Assembly: GCA_029891345.1 (NCBI GenBank)
Contig: CM056997.1
Location: 215,923,212 to 215,987,211, forward strand
DNA from: Dryococelus australis
Taxonomy: Eukaryota > Arthropoda > Insecta > Phasmatodea > Phasmatidae
Reading direction: 5' to 3'
DNA: 64,000 nt
The notes under the pieces were generated by a model, which saw only the letters and a program-made list of their open reading frames with translations, had not been told where the DNA came from and ran no database searches. Below are positions 1-11,457 of this stretch, piece after piece. Made by a program: the position numbers and the translations under genes. How positions within the stretch are numbered: position 1 is the stretch's first letter; the number at the start of each line of letters is the position of its first letter.

Positions 1-23
1 CTCAGCAGTGATATAGGGCGCCG

Positions 24-255
24 GTTTATGGGTAAGCAGGGGTCTTTACCGGGTTTATGGGTAAGCAGGGGTCTTTACCGGGTTTATGGGTAAGCAGGGG
101 TCTGTACCGGGTTTATGGGTAAGCAGGGGTCTGTACCGGGTTTATGGGTAAGCAGGGGTCTGTACCGGGTTTATGGGTAAGTAGGGGTCTTAACCGGGTT
201 TATGGGTAAGTAGGGGTCTTAACCGGGTTTATGGGTAAGCAGGGGTCTTTACCGG
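24..255. repeat. 29-bp minisatellite, 8 copies
   Basis: Eight head-to-tail copies of a 29-bp unit (GTTTATGGGTAAGCAGGGGT plus nine bases), starting at 24, 53, 82, 111, 140, 169, 198 and 227. Copies differ by single bases (ctttacc, ctgtacc, cttaacc). The unit length is not a multiple of 3. The array lies where the minus-strand reverse transcriptase reading reaches its GKDP-type segment, so it looks like a local expansion of retrotransposon sequence. Confidence 0.95.
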
Positions 256-1720
256 GTTTTGGGATTGTAATTTCTTTAACTCGTTTCCAGTCCGCGGGGA
301 AATGATTGAACTTAAGTATGGCGTTAAAAATGTTAATTGTTATGCATAAGGTGGGATAGGGCAAGTTTTTAAGTTGTTGGTAAGTTATTTTATAATTTCC
401 CGAGGCTTTCTTAGGGTGAACAGATCTTAAAGTAAGCAAAAGTTTTGGTAGGGTTATTATTTCCGGCTTTTTTCTATGTTTTCTGGCAAGAAAAGCTGCT
501 GTGGTTGTATTAACATCCCGAGTGAAATTAGGGTCTCTGTGGTCGAGATTTGGAGTAAATTTATCCACGAGAGAGTCTGCTATGGCTTCTGCCTTATCTA
601 TTGGCGCATATTTTAAGCGCGACGGAGCTAAAATGGGAGTAGAAATTTTAGTATAATTTTTACCTCGGAGAATTTTTGTTATTCTCCAAAAACCATTAAT
701 ATTATCTGCTATTTCTGTAACAAAAGTCTCCCATTAATTTTTTCTTAGTTGCGACAATTTGGCTTGTAAATCCTTCTTAAGTTTATTGAATCTCGCTTTT
801 AATTCGGCCGTCCTGAATCTTTGAAATTTGAGTGTAGCTTGGAGTTTATCGGCTAATAAAAAGTCAATCTCGGGGTAATTTTGCTTTAAAAATTGTCGCC
901 GGGTAAGGAACTTAGTATTTTTACTTAACTGAGTTTTGACTGTATTCTGAAATATTTCTATTGCTGGCTATATATCCGTTTTCTTTGTAATATTTAATGG
1001 ATGCTCCGTGAATATTTCGTCTATATCGATTTTTAATTGATCCCAGTTAGTCTGTGGTAATTTATTTAAAATTACTTCCGGGTGTTTAACCAATTCAGTT
1101 CTAATTTTACAAAAGACAGGGGAGTGGTTATACTCTAATTCGTCTAGGACTGTTATCTCTAATATGAGGTTTGCTAAGTTAGTTATTATTATGTCTAGAA
1201 CATCTAGCTGGTATCTGAGTTGAGCTGGAAAAAATGTTGGCCTGTTCGGGGCATGAATTAAATAATTATTCTTTTGGGAATGGCGTTATAGAAGCCCGCC
1301 TTTTAGGTTCCTTTCCGTACTATTCCATGCGGTTTTTTTTGCATATAGGTCTCCCGCGAGTAGAAACGGATATTGTTGCGTGGTTATTTTGTCCAGATCT
1401 GCCTCTGAATATGTTTTATTGGGGGATTGATACGCCGAAATTAAAGTTAAATAGTCTGGATTGGCATTTAAATGGTGAATTTTATTATGTATTAATATCG
1501 TTGTACCGACTCCTTTAGTAGCCCGGTCGTTCCTGTAAGTTACGTAAGTTCTAATCGTGCATTTTTAAGTTGGTTTTAACATTGTCTCCTGTATTAAAGT
1601 GACTTCAATACCGTACGTTTCCAGAAGTCTCTCTAGCTCGTATAGTTGGTCAAAAATGCCATTGCTGTTCCAATACAGAAGGGACAGGATACCAGGGTTA
1701 TGCTGGGTATTGTGGCCCAT
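200..1720 (-). pseudogene. Jockey-like non-LTR retrotransposon ORF2 (endonuclease + start of RT), broken
   Basis: ORF2 of a non-LTR retrotransposon, encoding the APE-type endonuclease that nicks target DNA and the reverse transcriptase that copies the element there. Reading leftward from an ATG at 1720, the N-terminus has a WNSNG segment and a LIQET segment, the expected Asn and Glu sites of APE endonucleases. An AGD segment and an NHSP segment follow in the expected order. Near 568-260 comes an RT N-terminal region (PKKASGNYKI, FPADWK, IPKPGKDP). Stops and frameshifts interrupt it, and the palm motifs are missing because the 29-bp array and the window edge intervene. The start overlaps the ORF1 stop as TAATG, a typical termination-reinitiation layout. 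Clade assignment to Jockey is by ORF1 type and is inference. Confidence 0.85.
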
Positions 1721-3228
1721 TAGGGAGCGGCGTGGAACTTGGTGACAGCCTGCTGCAGCAGGAGCATAGCTTTTTCAGTGGGGTCTGTGATTTGTTCGGC
1801 TGCCTCAATGTAGGTGCGGAAATGCGACATCAATGCCTTGAAATTTGCATCTCGCAGGAAGTCCAGGAACTCCCGGACTTCTCGCATGGTATCGCCAATT
1901 TCACTCATTGGTGCGGCATGATGTGAGGAGGGGAGGGTGGGGGTGGGGAGAAGTGGAGAGTGGGCTCGCGGAATTTGTGTGTTGACTAGGGACTGCTGAG
2001 GAAGTGTGTATGCCTGTGTGGGACCCCTGGTTGCACTTTCGTACGAATGGGAAGCAGGGAGTGTCCGGGCATTCAGGAGTTTGGGGTAAGTCGAGATTTC
2101 CCTGGCAGGGGGGGGGGGGGAGGCTGCAGGTGCAGCCAATCTGTGCTGCGCCCTCTGTTCAGCTCTACGATCGATTGTTTCCTGGCGGCGCTGAATGATT
2201 TCTATGACTTTGGGGCACTCCTTGGAGGAAGCGAGATGAAGGCCTTTGCAGTTGCACCACAGCGAGTTGGGACTTTCCTTCGCGCACTCATCCAGGGTGT
2301 GAGGGCCTTCGCAGTGAGGGCAGACGGTGAGCAGGTGACAGTAGGCTTTGGTGTGATCAAGGGCATGGCAGTTTTTGCACTGAACGTCATCGGACAGCCG
2401 TTTTCGATAGGGGCGGGGGTGAACTATGGTCATGTTGAGACGGGTGATAGTAAGTAGTGAGGGCAAAGTGTCGTTCCAAAAGGCTGTCACGTTGAAGAGG
2501 CGGAGCGGAGTCAGCCTTTTGTGTCCGGGGTTTGAGGCATCTGGCATGTTGGTTTTGAACTGGTACAAGTCCAATATGTTGTAGCCGCGCTCTGCGAGTT
2601 CTTGTTTGATGGCGTCAGGGTCTGTGTCCGCCGGCAGATCGAACACTACTTTTTGTGGGAGATCCACCGAGTGAGCAAAAGGAAAATAGGTGATATGGCT
2701 GGCTTTGAGGAAGTTTGAGGCTGCTTTGTATTTTTGTAGATCTTCAGCCACAATGTGAATGCCATTACGGACCATTGAGAGTGTGAAACCGGATGCGTGG
2801 ATCGCCTGAAGATTGGTGACGATTTTCGAGTAGTGTTGTGGGCCTGGGACTACAAGTCTGTATTGTGGTTTCCTCTTGTTTGTGTCAGAGCGCAGCTGAG
2901 TTCTGTTTGAAGGAATGCCTGAAGGGCCGGGGGCGTTTTAAGGGTCTCTGACCTCTCGGAGGGCGTCGGATCGGTTCGAAACCGACACACCGGACTGCAT
3001 CGCCTGTGACTGTGCAATGAGGCTTGGTATGGAGTGGTTTCTGGCAGGAGCCAGGCGTTTTCTTGCTTCAATTTCAAATTCCCTGTCCGATTGTCGCTTG
3101 CTCAGTTTCCTTCGTGCTTTCTCGATTGTCCATTCTTCGTCAGTGCGATTTGTGATTTCATCTTCCATGTCCATGCCATTGTTGAGGTCGAGCTCGTCTC
3201 TTGCAGGGCCTGGATTGTATTGGAACAA
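1720..3228 (-). pseudogene. Jockey-like ORF1 (gag-like, zinc knuckles), one premature stop
   Basis: Gag-like RNA-binding protein of the same retrotransposon. The frame is open from an ATG at 3228 to the stop at 1722-1720, about 500 codons, except for a single TAA near 2940. The part after that stop (2775-1720, 351 aa from its own Met) has a PRE_C2HC-like region (FPFAHSVDLPQKVVFDLP) followed by CCHC zinc knuckles (CKNCHALDHTKAYC, then CPHCEGPHTLDEC and a CNCKGLHLASSKEC-type third). The C-terminal half is proline/alanine rich with a short helical tail. In this family the protein packages element RNA into a ribonucleoprotein. It is less decayed than ORF2. Confidence 0.88.
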
Positions 3229-3239
3229 TACTATTCGTA

Positions 3240-3818
3240 ATAAAAATTACGGGTGAAAAGAGTATTAACTCCTAGATAGCTGAACGGATGATCGTCGCTG
3301 ACCCAGTCGTGCTAGGTTCGAGATGGCCTGTTGTCCAGAGCAACAGGCCGACGTATCTCTCCATGTGTCCGCGAACTAGAATAGTGTACTCTCTCGAAAA
3401 GGCAGGTACGCACACCCATACGCTAGGAAAGCCAAGCAGCGAGTGTCGACTGACTAGTATATAAGTCTGCACTGCAGTATCTGCTGGCCTGGGAGACACG
3501 CACAGTGGAAATGCCCTCTGTCCCTCTCTCAGGTAGAAACTCCTCTTCACCCCGAGCATGAGCGGGTGGGTCATCATGGGAAAGCGGGTCGTGCATAGAC
3601 TCACGTGCAGTGGAAAAGGCCTGATCGTGAGGTGGACGTCATCTCGGGAGACCCACGACCACGTGACGTCACCTTGTTCGTGCGGACACGCACCAGTGGA
3701 AAGCCTGCTTAAGGCGGGCTCTCCACTGGTAATTTTGTTAAGAAATACTTTTAATAATTAATTTTTCTTAACTATTCCAGCTACAAAAAAATTATCATTT
3801 TAAAAGCAGAAATGAATT
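3240..3818. other. non-coding spacer between retrotransposon and Polinton A
   Basis: No convincing gene. GC-richer than the Polinton that follows. Contains an imperfect palindrome at 3692-3730 (ACCAGTGGA...TCCACTGGT, centred on CTTAAG, arms ~19 bp with a few mismatches). Variants of CAGTGGAAA also occur near 3504 and 3609, so this may be the end of an unidentified short repeat. Confidence 0.6.
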
Positions 3819-3824
3819 CACATA

Positions 3825-4161
3825 AGTAGTATAGAATTGCCGATTCGAGCACAGCCCTCAGTGATCAGAAAACCAACTGTAAATGAAATGCTCGAGCCAT
3901 CAGAAAACCATCAAATGCCGATTCGAGCGCAACCGCAAAAAAGTGACTCAAAAAGTTGCGTTTGGGTGCACCGCAAAAAGTGGTATAAAAAGTTGTGTTT
4001 GGTTAGATCGTAGTCATTAGAAAAAAAGTTGTGTTAAACTTTTCGTTTGAGTGCATCTGCAAATATACGTGTAAAACATGCGTTTGGGCGAAGTTGCAAA
4101 AAAAAAAAAGAGTGGCTCAAAAATTTGAATATATAAAAAATTAAATATTGTATATAATAAA
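3825..4161. repeat. left terminal inverted repeat of Polinton A
   Basis: Matches the complement of 16392-16815. Shared blocks include GCCGATTCGAGCACAGCCC, CAGAAAACCAACTGTAAATG, a GCGTTTGGG-containing subrepeat and the inner edge TTGTATATAATAAA (4148-4161). The left copy has fewer GCGTTTGGG subrepeats than the right, which explains its shorter length. Confidence 0.93.
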
Positions 4162-4211
4162 TAAGCACGAATAAAATCAATTGATGTCTAATATGATAAC
4201 GACCATGGCAA

Positions 4212-7200
4212 ATGAAAAAAGCTAATGCAACTGGAAATGTTTGGGAAAAAAAAATTAAAAAAGATGTTTTTGCGAAAAGAAAGAAGAAGAAATCTCAAGA
4301 GAAGTATGTCAAGTGTGATATGTGTAGTCACTATTACAAACCATCTCTCGTAAGAAGTCATCTTAAAAGTAGATTGCACAAAGGTCTTACACCAATTGAT
4401 AATAAATCACATGAACCAACAAATGCATGGGAAATTTTTTAAGTACCACAACATTTAATATCAAAACAGAAGTTCCCATGAGAGAAACAAGTGAAATGTG
4501 AAACGCGTAGTCACTATTACAAACCATCTCTCATAAGAAGTCACTTGAGAAGTAAAATTCATAAGTACACACCCCGATTCAGAGTAGAAGAAATCGAAAC
4601 AGCATTTCAAAGTAGGATCAAGACTTATGCTGTAAAGAATGTGAATACATACAAAGACCCAAATCATTTCCTAAACTATGCAAAATAAACTGTCACGGGA
4701 CTAATTAGTAAGCATTGAAAATCACTCAAAGTGAACATGAAACTTTTCACTGAGTATAAAAGGGGAATTGGTGAGAATATTGAATATGTAGAAAGCTCCT
4801 TTAAAACAAAGAACGAAATTATACTGAAATCGACTAATCTGGAAGATATTATGCCAACAGCATATCGAAAATCATAGCTGAGATGGGGGCTTTCGAAGCA
4901 AAGGGATCTCACTGGGTACTCAGCAGAATATTTAAACAAGAAGTGCGAATAAATAAATATGTACCATTCAAGGGCAGTTCTTAAGTTGAACTCCTAGAAA
5001 AAATAAAAGAATAGCAGGCGGAAATTAATGTTAAGAACAATGATCAAAAATGTTTTTTGTGGTCTGTTCACTAAGAGTGAATAAATACATAGTTTACGAA
5101 CATGAGTTTGATGATGCACTTCAGGGTTTGGAATTTCCAATTAAATTGGATAGTATACCAACCTTTGAGAAGAGAAGTGGCATTTCTATTAATGTATACG
5201 CATACGAAGAAGATGGTGGTAAGAAATATATAATCTGTCCATTAAAAACAACAAAAACGAGATGGATAAGCACATAAACATACTCTATATCAAAGACGAA
5301 AAGAACGACCACTACTGCTGGATAAAAAGTCTTTCGAGACTTATCGAATACCTAGTTACAAATAATGGTCACAAAAAATTTATATGTGCTAGATGTTTGC
5401 AACATTTCAACTCTGTAAATAAGCTAAATGATCATGAACAAGAGTGTCGAGATCACGACGGTGTTAGAGTTGAACTACTATCTAAAGGAAAAAATGACAT
5501 ATCAAGATTTCAAAACCAAAATCATTCTTTGAGAGTTCCGTTTGTGATGTATGCTGATTTTGAATGTTTGTTGACTAAAATTGAAACTTGCCAACCAAAC
5601 CCCAACGAATGTTACATGGTACCATACCAAAATCACGAGCCTATTAGCTTATGTTACTATGTAAAATACGAACATGAATACTATAAACCATCACTAACTT
5701 ATGAAGGATCTGTTGCATCTACTGTATTCTTTAAAATGCCAATGGAAGAAACAAAGTCTATTGGTGATATATACACAAATGAAAAAACAATGCTTACACT
5801 AACTCAGAAAGAACAAATTGTTTATGATACAGCTACCCATTGTCATATATATGAAAAGCCTTTGAATGGTGATTCTGTGAGGGATCATGATCATCTTATG
5901 GGGAAATTTAGGGGATCTGCACAGAGAGATTGTAAATTATCATATAGAAATCCATGCTTTGTCCCAGTGTTTATACACAATCTATCTGGTTTTGACACAC
6001 ATTTATTTATAAGACATCTTGGCATCGATGAAAATAAAGTCGATCTAATTCCCAACAATGAAGAAAAATATATTTTGTATATGAAACATGTATGTGAAAG
6101 TGCAAATCTTAGATTTATTGACTCATTTAAATTTATGGCTAGTAGTATCGATAAACTCTCTAGCAACCTTTCCAGAAGGAAATGTGTAATCATTTTTCCA
6201 TTATAACTTCTTGACTTTGTTACAAGAAAAGGTGTTTACCCATATGACTACATGGATAGTGCTGAAAAATATTGTGAGACATCACTTCCATCCAAAGATG
6301 CATTTTAAAACAAACTCAATAAACGTGACATTACAGACGAAGATTACGAATTTGCGAGAAAGTGTGGGAAAAATTCAACATAAAATCTCTAAGGATTACA
6401 CAGAATTCTCTAAAAAAAATCTGATGTATTGAAATTGTCCGATGTAATGGAAAATTTTAGAGATGTGTGTCTCAAAACATATGAGCTAGATCCAGCATGG
6501 TATTTCACAGCTCCAGGGTAAGCGTGGGATGCTATGCTCAAACATACTAAAATAGAACTAGAATTATTAACAGATTACGACATGATTTTGATGATAAAAA
6601 AGGTGTTCATGGTGGAATTTCACAATGTTGTAAGCGATATGCCAAAGCAAATAATAAATTCAGGAATGCTTATGACAGCACAAAGGAAATCTTTCATCTT
6701 ACATATCTGGTAGCCAATAACTTATGTGAGCCAGTATTTACCATATGGTGGGTTAGGTGGGTAAATACACATATATATGTAACAAAAATAGAAGATGATT
6801 CTAGCAAAGGTTATATATTGGAAGTTGATTTCGAATATCCACATGAACTACATGATCTCCACAAAGATCTGCAATTGGAACCAGAGAAAAGATACCGGAA
6901 GGTTAAAAAATTCCCAAACTCTTGACTAATCTGGGCGGTAAAGAAAAATATGTATTACACTATATTTTTCTTAAGCAATATATATCTCTCGGAGTGAAGT
7001 TGAAAAAGATCCATAGAGTTCTGGGGATTGATCAATCAGATTGGCTCAAGTCCTATATTGCTGTAAACACAAATATGCGAACAATGTCTACAAATGACAG
7101 AAAAACATTTCTACAAATTAATGAACAATTCCATTATTGGAAAAATAATGGAAAATATTAGAAACAGAGCGGATATACGGTTGTGCACAAGTTCTAAGCA

Positions 7201-7878
7201 GATCGATAAACTAGTGATTAAACCACACTTTAAAGATAGAACTATATTTACTAACTCTTTGGTCGCAGTTCATATGATTAAAACAAAACTGTGCTTTCAC
7301 AAACCCATTTATGTTGGAATGAGTATACTTGATCTATCGAAAGTCATAATGTGCGATTTTCACTATATATAATGAAACCAAAGTATGGGGGAAAAAGGGA
7401 ACTTTGCTACCAATATACTGATTCATACATCTATTATATAAAAACACCAGATTTTTACAGTGACATGAAAGAAACGGTCGACCATTTTGATACTTCTGAC
7501 TGTAAAAAAGATAATCCATATGGCATACCGTTAGTTAACAGAAAAATTATTGGCAAAATGAAAGATGACTGTAATGGAAAAATAATGGAAGAATTTATTG
7601 GATTGAAATTGAAAATGTATGCAATAAATGTGGAAGGTGGTGTAAAGAAAAGGGCAAAGGGTGTGAAAAACACTGTAGTCAGAAATGAGATTAGTTTTGG
7701 TGACTACAAAAAGTGTTTGTTTGGTAAAAAAGTGTTGTACAAAAGTATGAATCTTATTAAAAGTAAGAAACATAACTCTATACGATTGAATTGATAAAAA
7801 AGCATTAAGTCCCGAAGATGAAAAAAGATTTATTCTTAAAGATGGCATTAATACACTAACATGAGGACACTACAAAAT
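4212..7878 (+). pseudogene. polB: Polinton protein-primed DNA polymerase B with N-terminal zinc fingers and HNH-like insert
   Basis: Replicative polymerase of the element. The coding stretch begins inside the left TIR edge and is spread over several frames. In order: two near-identical zinc-finger segments (about 4303-4385 and 4489-4565; the second has lost a cysteine), a PolB N-terminal region, a CxxC...H...C finger at 5377-5448, exonuclease motif YADFE near 5550, an endonuclease-VII-like segment (VRDHDHLMGKFRG) near 5876, Exo II HNLSGFDTH near 5985 and Exo III RFIDSFKFMAS near 6112. In the polymerase half are the GYILEVDFEYP segment (motif A area, ~6818) and YTDSYIYY (motif C, ~7419) with both acidic residues kept. 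The longest intact piece is 314 aa (5262-6206). At least six frame breaks are needed to read through. Confidence 0.92.
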
Positions 7879-7896
7879 TGAAAAAAAAAGAGTGAT

Positions 7897-8642
7897 ACTA
7901 TGAAAGAGCAGCAGCCCGTCACGAAGCGCGAGTCGCCTTATCGCTGATATCGTTCGCAAGTCATGTGTGAGCTTAAAGGAAAGCATATATATAACAAAAA
8001 GCAATCGCTCATCGACATCATAAACAACAAGCGTATCTATGGTGGTAAAAACGTTTATGTGATTATCGACGAAGGAGGCCCGTGTTTCAAGGCTAAAGAC
8101 GTTGCGAACATACTCGAGTATGCGAATCTGTGAGAAGCAATCAGAGAACATGTTAGAGAAAAGCATAGGCAATTGTACGCTGATATAGAGATGTTGTTAA
8201 ATATGCATCCACATACCATATTTATCAATGAACCAGGGTTGTAAGCATTGATCAAGAAGTCAAAGATGGCAGCTGCAGGACAATTCCAGGATTGGGTATA
8301 TGAAGAAGTGCTACCGTCCATACGCAAATACGACGAATACAAGTTAGAGCAAAAGTACAAACTGCTACTGGGTGACTTGAATAATGAGATTACAGTGGCT
8401 AAAGATGTTATAGATAAATATGCAATACCATTTACTAGTAATTTCGATAAGCATCACCAGTTTGTGCTCATCTACCCCGGCGGAATCGACTACTATGCTA
8501 CCAGATGTCAAAAGTGACTGGTGAGTGTAAGACTCGATGCTATTAGGCAAGAGTCCCCCAGATGCAAGTCTGCTGTCTTTCGATAACGTCAATCCCGTAA
8601 CACTGTACAATCTCATGAAAGAGCTTTATCCATCACGTCGAT
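7897..8642 (+). pseudogene. BRO-like protein (Bro-N domain), broken copy 1
   Basis: Relative of the baculovirus-repeated-ORF (BRO) family, DNA-binding proteins common in large insect DNA viruses. Visible Bro-N features in order: INNKRIYGGKNVYV, CFKAKDVANILEYAN (the characteristic W/CF-x-AKDVA-x-IL segment), AIREHVREKHR, then FQDWVYEEVLPSIRKY near 8285. A C-terminal domain follows (FDKHHQFVLIYPGG...TRCQK) and, after a frameshift, a short tail with VNPVTLYNLMKE. Internal stops occur after LEYANL and INEPGL. It sits directly downstream of PolB on the same strand. The family role (replication/transcription modulation) is known only broadly. Confidence 0.82.
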
Positions 8643-8669
8643 AGGAAACTGTTTCAGCATGACGTTGAG

Positions 8670-8990
8670 TCGCGATGACCTGATTGCCGATATTGTGTGT
8701 ATAAAATCGTTCGCGAGCTTAAAGGGATCCATAACAAAATTTAATCGTGAACAACAAGCTTATCTACGGTGGTAAAAAGGTGTACCGACTAAGAGAATAA
8801 TCCGTGGTTCAAAGCGAAAGACGTTGTGAGAATACTCAAGTATGCAAATACAAAACAGGCAGTCATACTAAACGTCGACGACGATAGAGACATCCATCAA
8901 AACTTGTGTGTACAAAGGGAGTCTGTGCGACAGACCCCCTTTAATACCCATCTGCACACAGTTTTTTCAGATGCTATTAAAAACACTCTT
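8670..8990 (+). pseudogene. second, truncated BRO-like copy
   Basis: Tandem partial repeat of the Bro-N domain: segments VNNKLIYGGKKVYRL, then NPWFKAKDVVRILKYAN, closely matching the upstream copy, followed by DDDRDIHQ. It ends in a hairpin region at 8914-8942 and lacks the second half of Bro-N. It probably arose by tandem duplication and then decayed. Confidence 0.72.
8914..8942. terminator. 13-bp stem hairpin after BRO copies
   Basis: Arms 8914-8926 and 8930-8942 (AAAGGGAGTCTGT / ACAGACCCCCTTT), 3-nt loop, one mismatch. It overlaps the decayed end of the second BRO copy, just upstream of the convergent capsid gene. Function as an RNA 3'-end or terminator signal is inferred from position. 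Confidence 0.5.
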
Positions 8991-9026
8991 ATAGTGCTAT
9001 TAAAGAAAAATGATTTAATAGTAAAT

Positions 9027-9056
9027 GTTTTTAATGGATAATCATCCATTAAAAAC
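9027..9056. terminator. perfect 13-bp hairpin between convergent BRO and capsid genes
   Basis: GTTTTTAATGGAT (9027-9039) pairs perfectly with ATCCATTAAAAAC (9044-9056) around a 4-nt loop. It lies 24 bp beyond the capsid stop on the other strand. Similar AT-flanked hairpins occur at other convergent junctions of this element. Confidence 0.6.
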
Positions 9057-9079
9057 TAATAACCATACATGTTTGCACA

Positions 9080-10341
9080 CTATTGGACTTCGGTGATTCT
9101 TTTACTTTTAACATCATAAATTAGGTTTCTTTGGTTCACAAGTACCACATTACAAATATTTGAAGCCGATATTGGTTTATTAAAATCAAATCTAAGTTTC
9201 AGATTAGTTCGATCTTTTACAATAGCAGTTTTTCTGTAAGAACAATCAATTACATACAATAGTATTTTCTCAATTAATGACCCAGAGTTTAAACACAGTT
9301 CATTATTACGATTGGGGGTATCTAGTTTAGTCTTTGAAAGTCTAAAATCATTGTAAGCAATAAACATATTATCGTAAATTTTATCATCAATGTTTAAATT
9401 CCAATTCTCTTTGGGAAACACTTAATTCCTTCCATTCTTAATATAAATATTTTTCACAAAACACAAGTCAAACATTGAACCATGTGTGAATTGCCCAGGA
9501 TCAACTTTTCTGCTGTGCTGGAAACCAACAATGACAAAGTTTGGCATATCGAATTGGATTGAATTGAACTGATATTTTATATCAAACTGAAATGCGTTTG
9601 CATTAGTAGGTACTGGTTTTTCAAGACATTGCCAATAATTAAAACTAATTGGAATTTTGGGGTGTTTGTATAATTTTGCTTTAATTTAGTCTCCAAAATA
9701 GGATCGTATTCAACAATTGGCCACAGAATTTCAAATTTTTCAATAACAATTTTACCAGCATCTGGTAAATTATCTGCATCATCAGATCCATCTGCTTTCT
9801 TAGGAGGTCTTCTGTAAAAAGAAACATCATCATTAGAATTTCGAATGGATGTAATCTTGTACCCACCTTTCCAGAATATTTCATGACAATCTCTCATAAA
9901 CCCAGACAAATATCTTAATGGATAGGTAATTTCGTTACACTTATCTTTCCTAACATATTTACCTAGTTCTATCCCCGACATTTGGAAGTACGCTGATTCT
10001 GTTTCCGAATCTAGAAATGTATGCATAATTGTTGAAGTGATGCCAGGGTTGTCAATACTTTCGATTATACAATCATGTTTAGAGATCTCTATTCTTGAGA
10101 ACTGGAATGAGAAGAAATTCTCACAAAGATCAATTGTTGAAGTTTTTTCATAATCTGTAGTTGTATCTCTTTTAGTTAGCTTATACTGTTGGTATACATA
10201 AGCTTCATTTGGGTGTGAAAATACATCGCCAATAGGAATATCAAACTCAATGCATTTGTTGTATTCATTCAAATTATTTTTTGTTTGATCGTTTGGTGGA
10301 AATGACTGACGCTCATAACTTTCAATTTTTTGTTGATCCAT
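9080..10341 (-). pseudogene. MCP: Polinton major capsid protein (double jelly-roll)
   Basis: Shell protein of the virus-like particle. The first 254 codons (10341-9577) are open, starting MDQQKIESYERQSFPP and running through a CIEFDIPIGDVF segment, a FFSFQFSRIEISKH segment and ILWPIVEYDP, which I recognise as hallmarks of arthropod Polinton/adintovirus capsid-like proteins. After a frame break near 9577 the C-terminal part continues and a second open piece (9421-9080, 113 aa) carries the last jelly-roll region. The same protein is recognisable in elements B and C. The start is favoured by TATATAATAAATG directly abutting the ATG. About 420 codons in total, shorter than giant-virus capsids but in line with these elements. 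Confidence 0.8.
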
Positions 10342-10351
10342 TTATTATATA
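10339..10351 (-). promoter_or_regulatory. TATATAATAAATG start motif of capsid gene
   Basis: On the minus strand TATATAATAAATG ends in the capsid start codon. The same or a close motif precedes other structural genes of the element (11445-11457, 15017-15023, 15047-15052, 12888-12894). Resemblance to the poxvirus late-promoter TAAATG is an analogy, not proof. Confidence 0.5.
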
Positions 10352-10597
10352 GAAAAAAATCTTAAACAACTACACTTTTCTTATCAACCCCAGAATTATG
10401 ACTACTATCAAAACCAAACCATTTAATTAGGAGCTTATTTTCTTTCCTTCGCAAAACTTTTTTTCATTAAGTAGTCATTATCATATTTGGTCTTAAGCAG
10501 CTCTCGCTCATAGAAATTCCTTTATTAAGTTCATTCTTTTAATATCTTATTCTGTATGTCGTGGGGTTTGTGTAGAATACTTCACACCTCAAATACG

Positions 10598-11400
10598 TCA
10601 GTGGACTAATTTGGTGTATATACTATTTGAAAACAAATTTTTACTTTTACTTAAACGAACTTTATCTCCTATTGCAAACTTAGGTTTATCCATTTTTCTT
10701 TCTCCTCCATACATATTGATTAGAGTAGAACTTTCATTCTTTGCATTTACATTGGTGGGTTTCATTCCGATTTTACTGTGAACAGTGTTATTGTATTCAC
10801 TTATTAATTTAGGTAATATAGGCACCCATTTATTGATTCCCTGCACACTAAATATCTTCCACATTTTCTTCCCCAATGTTCTATTAGATCTTTCTACAGT
10901 ACTAGCTTTCTTTTCACTGTATGTTGAATAGTGTGTTATGTTGTTATTGGCTATTAATGCCTTAAATGATTTATTGTAAAATTCTTTCCCTTCTTCTGAT
11001 TGTAAATGCATGGGTTTGCGATCATTCAAAATAGTTTTAAATGCTAACATAATATTTCACCAGTTTTATCTTTGATTGGTATTGCCCATGCATATTTGGA
11101 AAAAACATCTGTCATGGTTAAATATATATTTAAACCCTTTGTTGATTCTGTGTATACATTTTAAAGATCCAAAATTCAACTCAACCAAATCAGCTTGCCA
11201 AAGATCATCGATACCATAAGATAGAACAGTTCTTCTCAGGAAGTTTTTTCGTATTGGTTTATGATTTTCATTTACAATGTCGTTTTATACTCCCTCCAGT
11301 GAATATCGAGTTATTCGTAACACGACATCTACAAACAGCTTTAATTCTTTCTTTGTTTTTATTTCTAAGTTGATATGAACTTAGTGTATTTTTATGCATC
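10598..11400 (-). pseudogene. INT: Polinton retroviral-type integrase
   Basis: Integrase (rve/DDE family) that inserts element DNA and makes the 6-bp duplication. Reading leftward, a cysteine/histidine-rich N-terminal part (11400-11270) is broken. The core shows DDLWQADLVEL near 11190 (first Asp). An open 150-codon piece (11050-10598) then carries HLQSEEGKEFYN, where the second Asp is expected but Glu-Glu is seen, and KKASTVERSNRTLGKKMW with the catalytic Glu. The C-terminal FAIGDKVRLSKSK is the SH3-like start. No chromodomain is visible here, unlike the copy in element B. It lies just upstream of, and on the same strand as, the capsid gene. Confidence 0.87.
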
Positions 11401-11444
11401 TGATACAGTATACATTTGAGTTATCATTGTTCATCTTATTTATT

Positions 11445-11457
11445 TATATAATAAATG
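11445..11457 (+). promoter_or_regulatory. TATATAATAAATG start motif of DUF8207-type gene
   Basis: Exact TATATAATAAATG, the ATG being the likely original start of the downstream gene. An A8 run four codons later now puts this ATG one base out of frame with the rest. Confidence 0.5.

Noticed and set aside
2047..2457. 136-codon plus-strand frame
   Set aside because: Antisense shadow of the zinc-knuckle ORF1.
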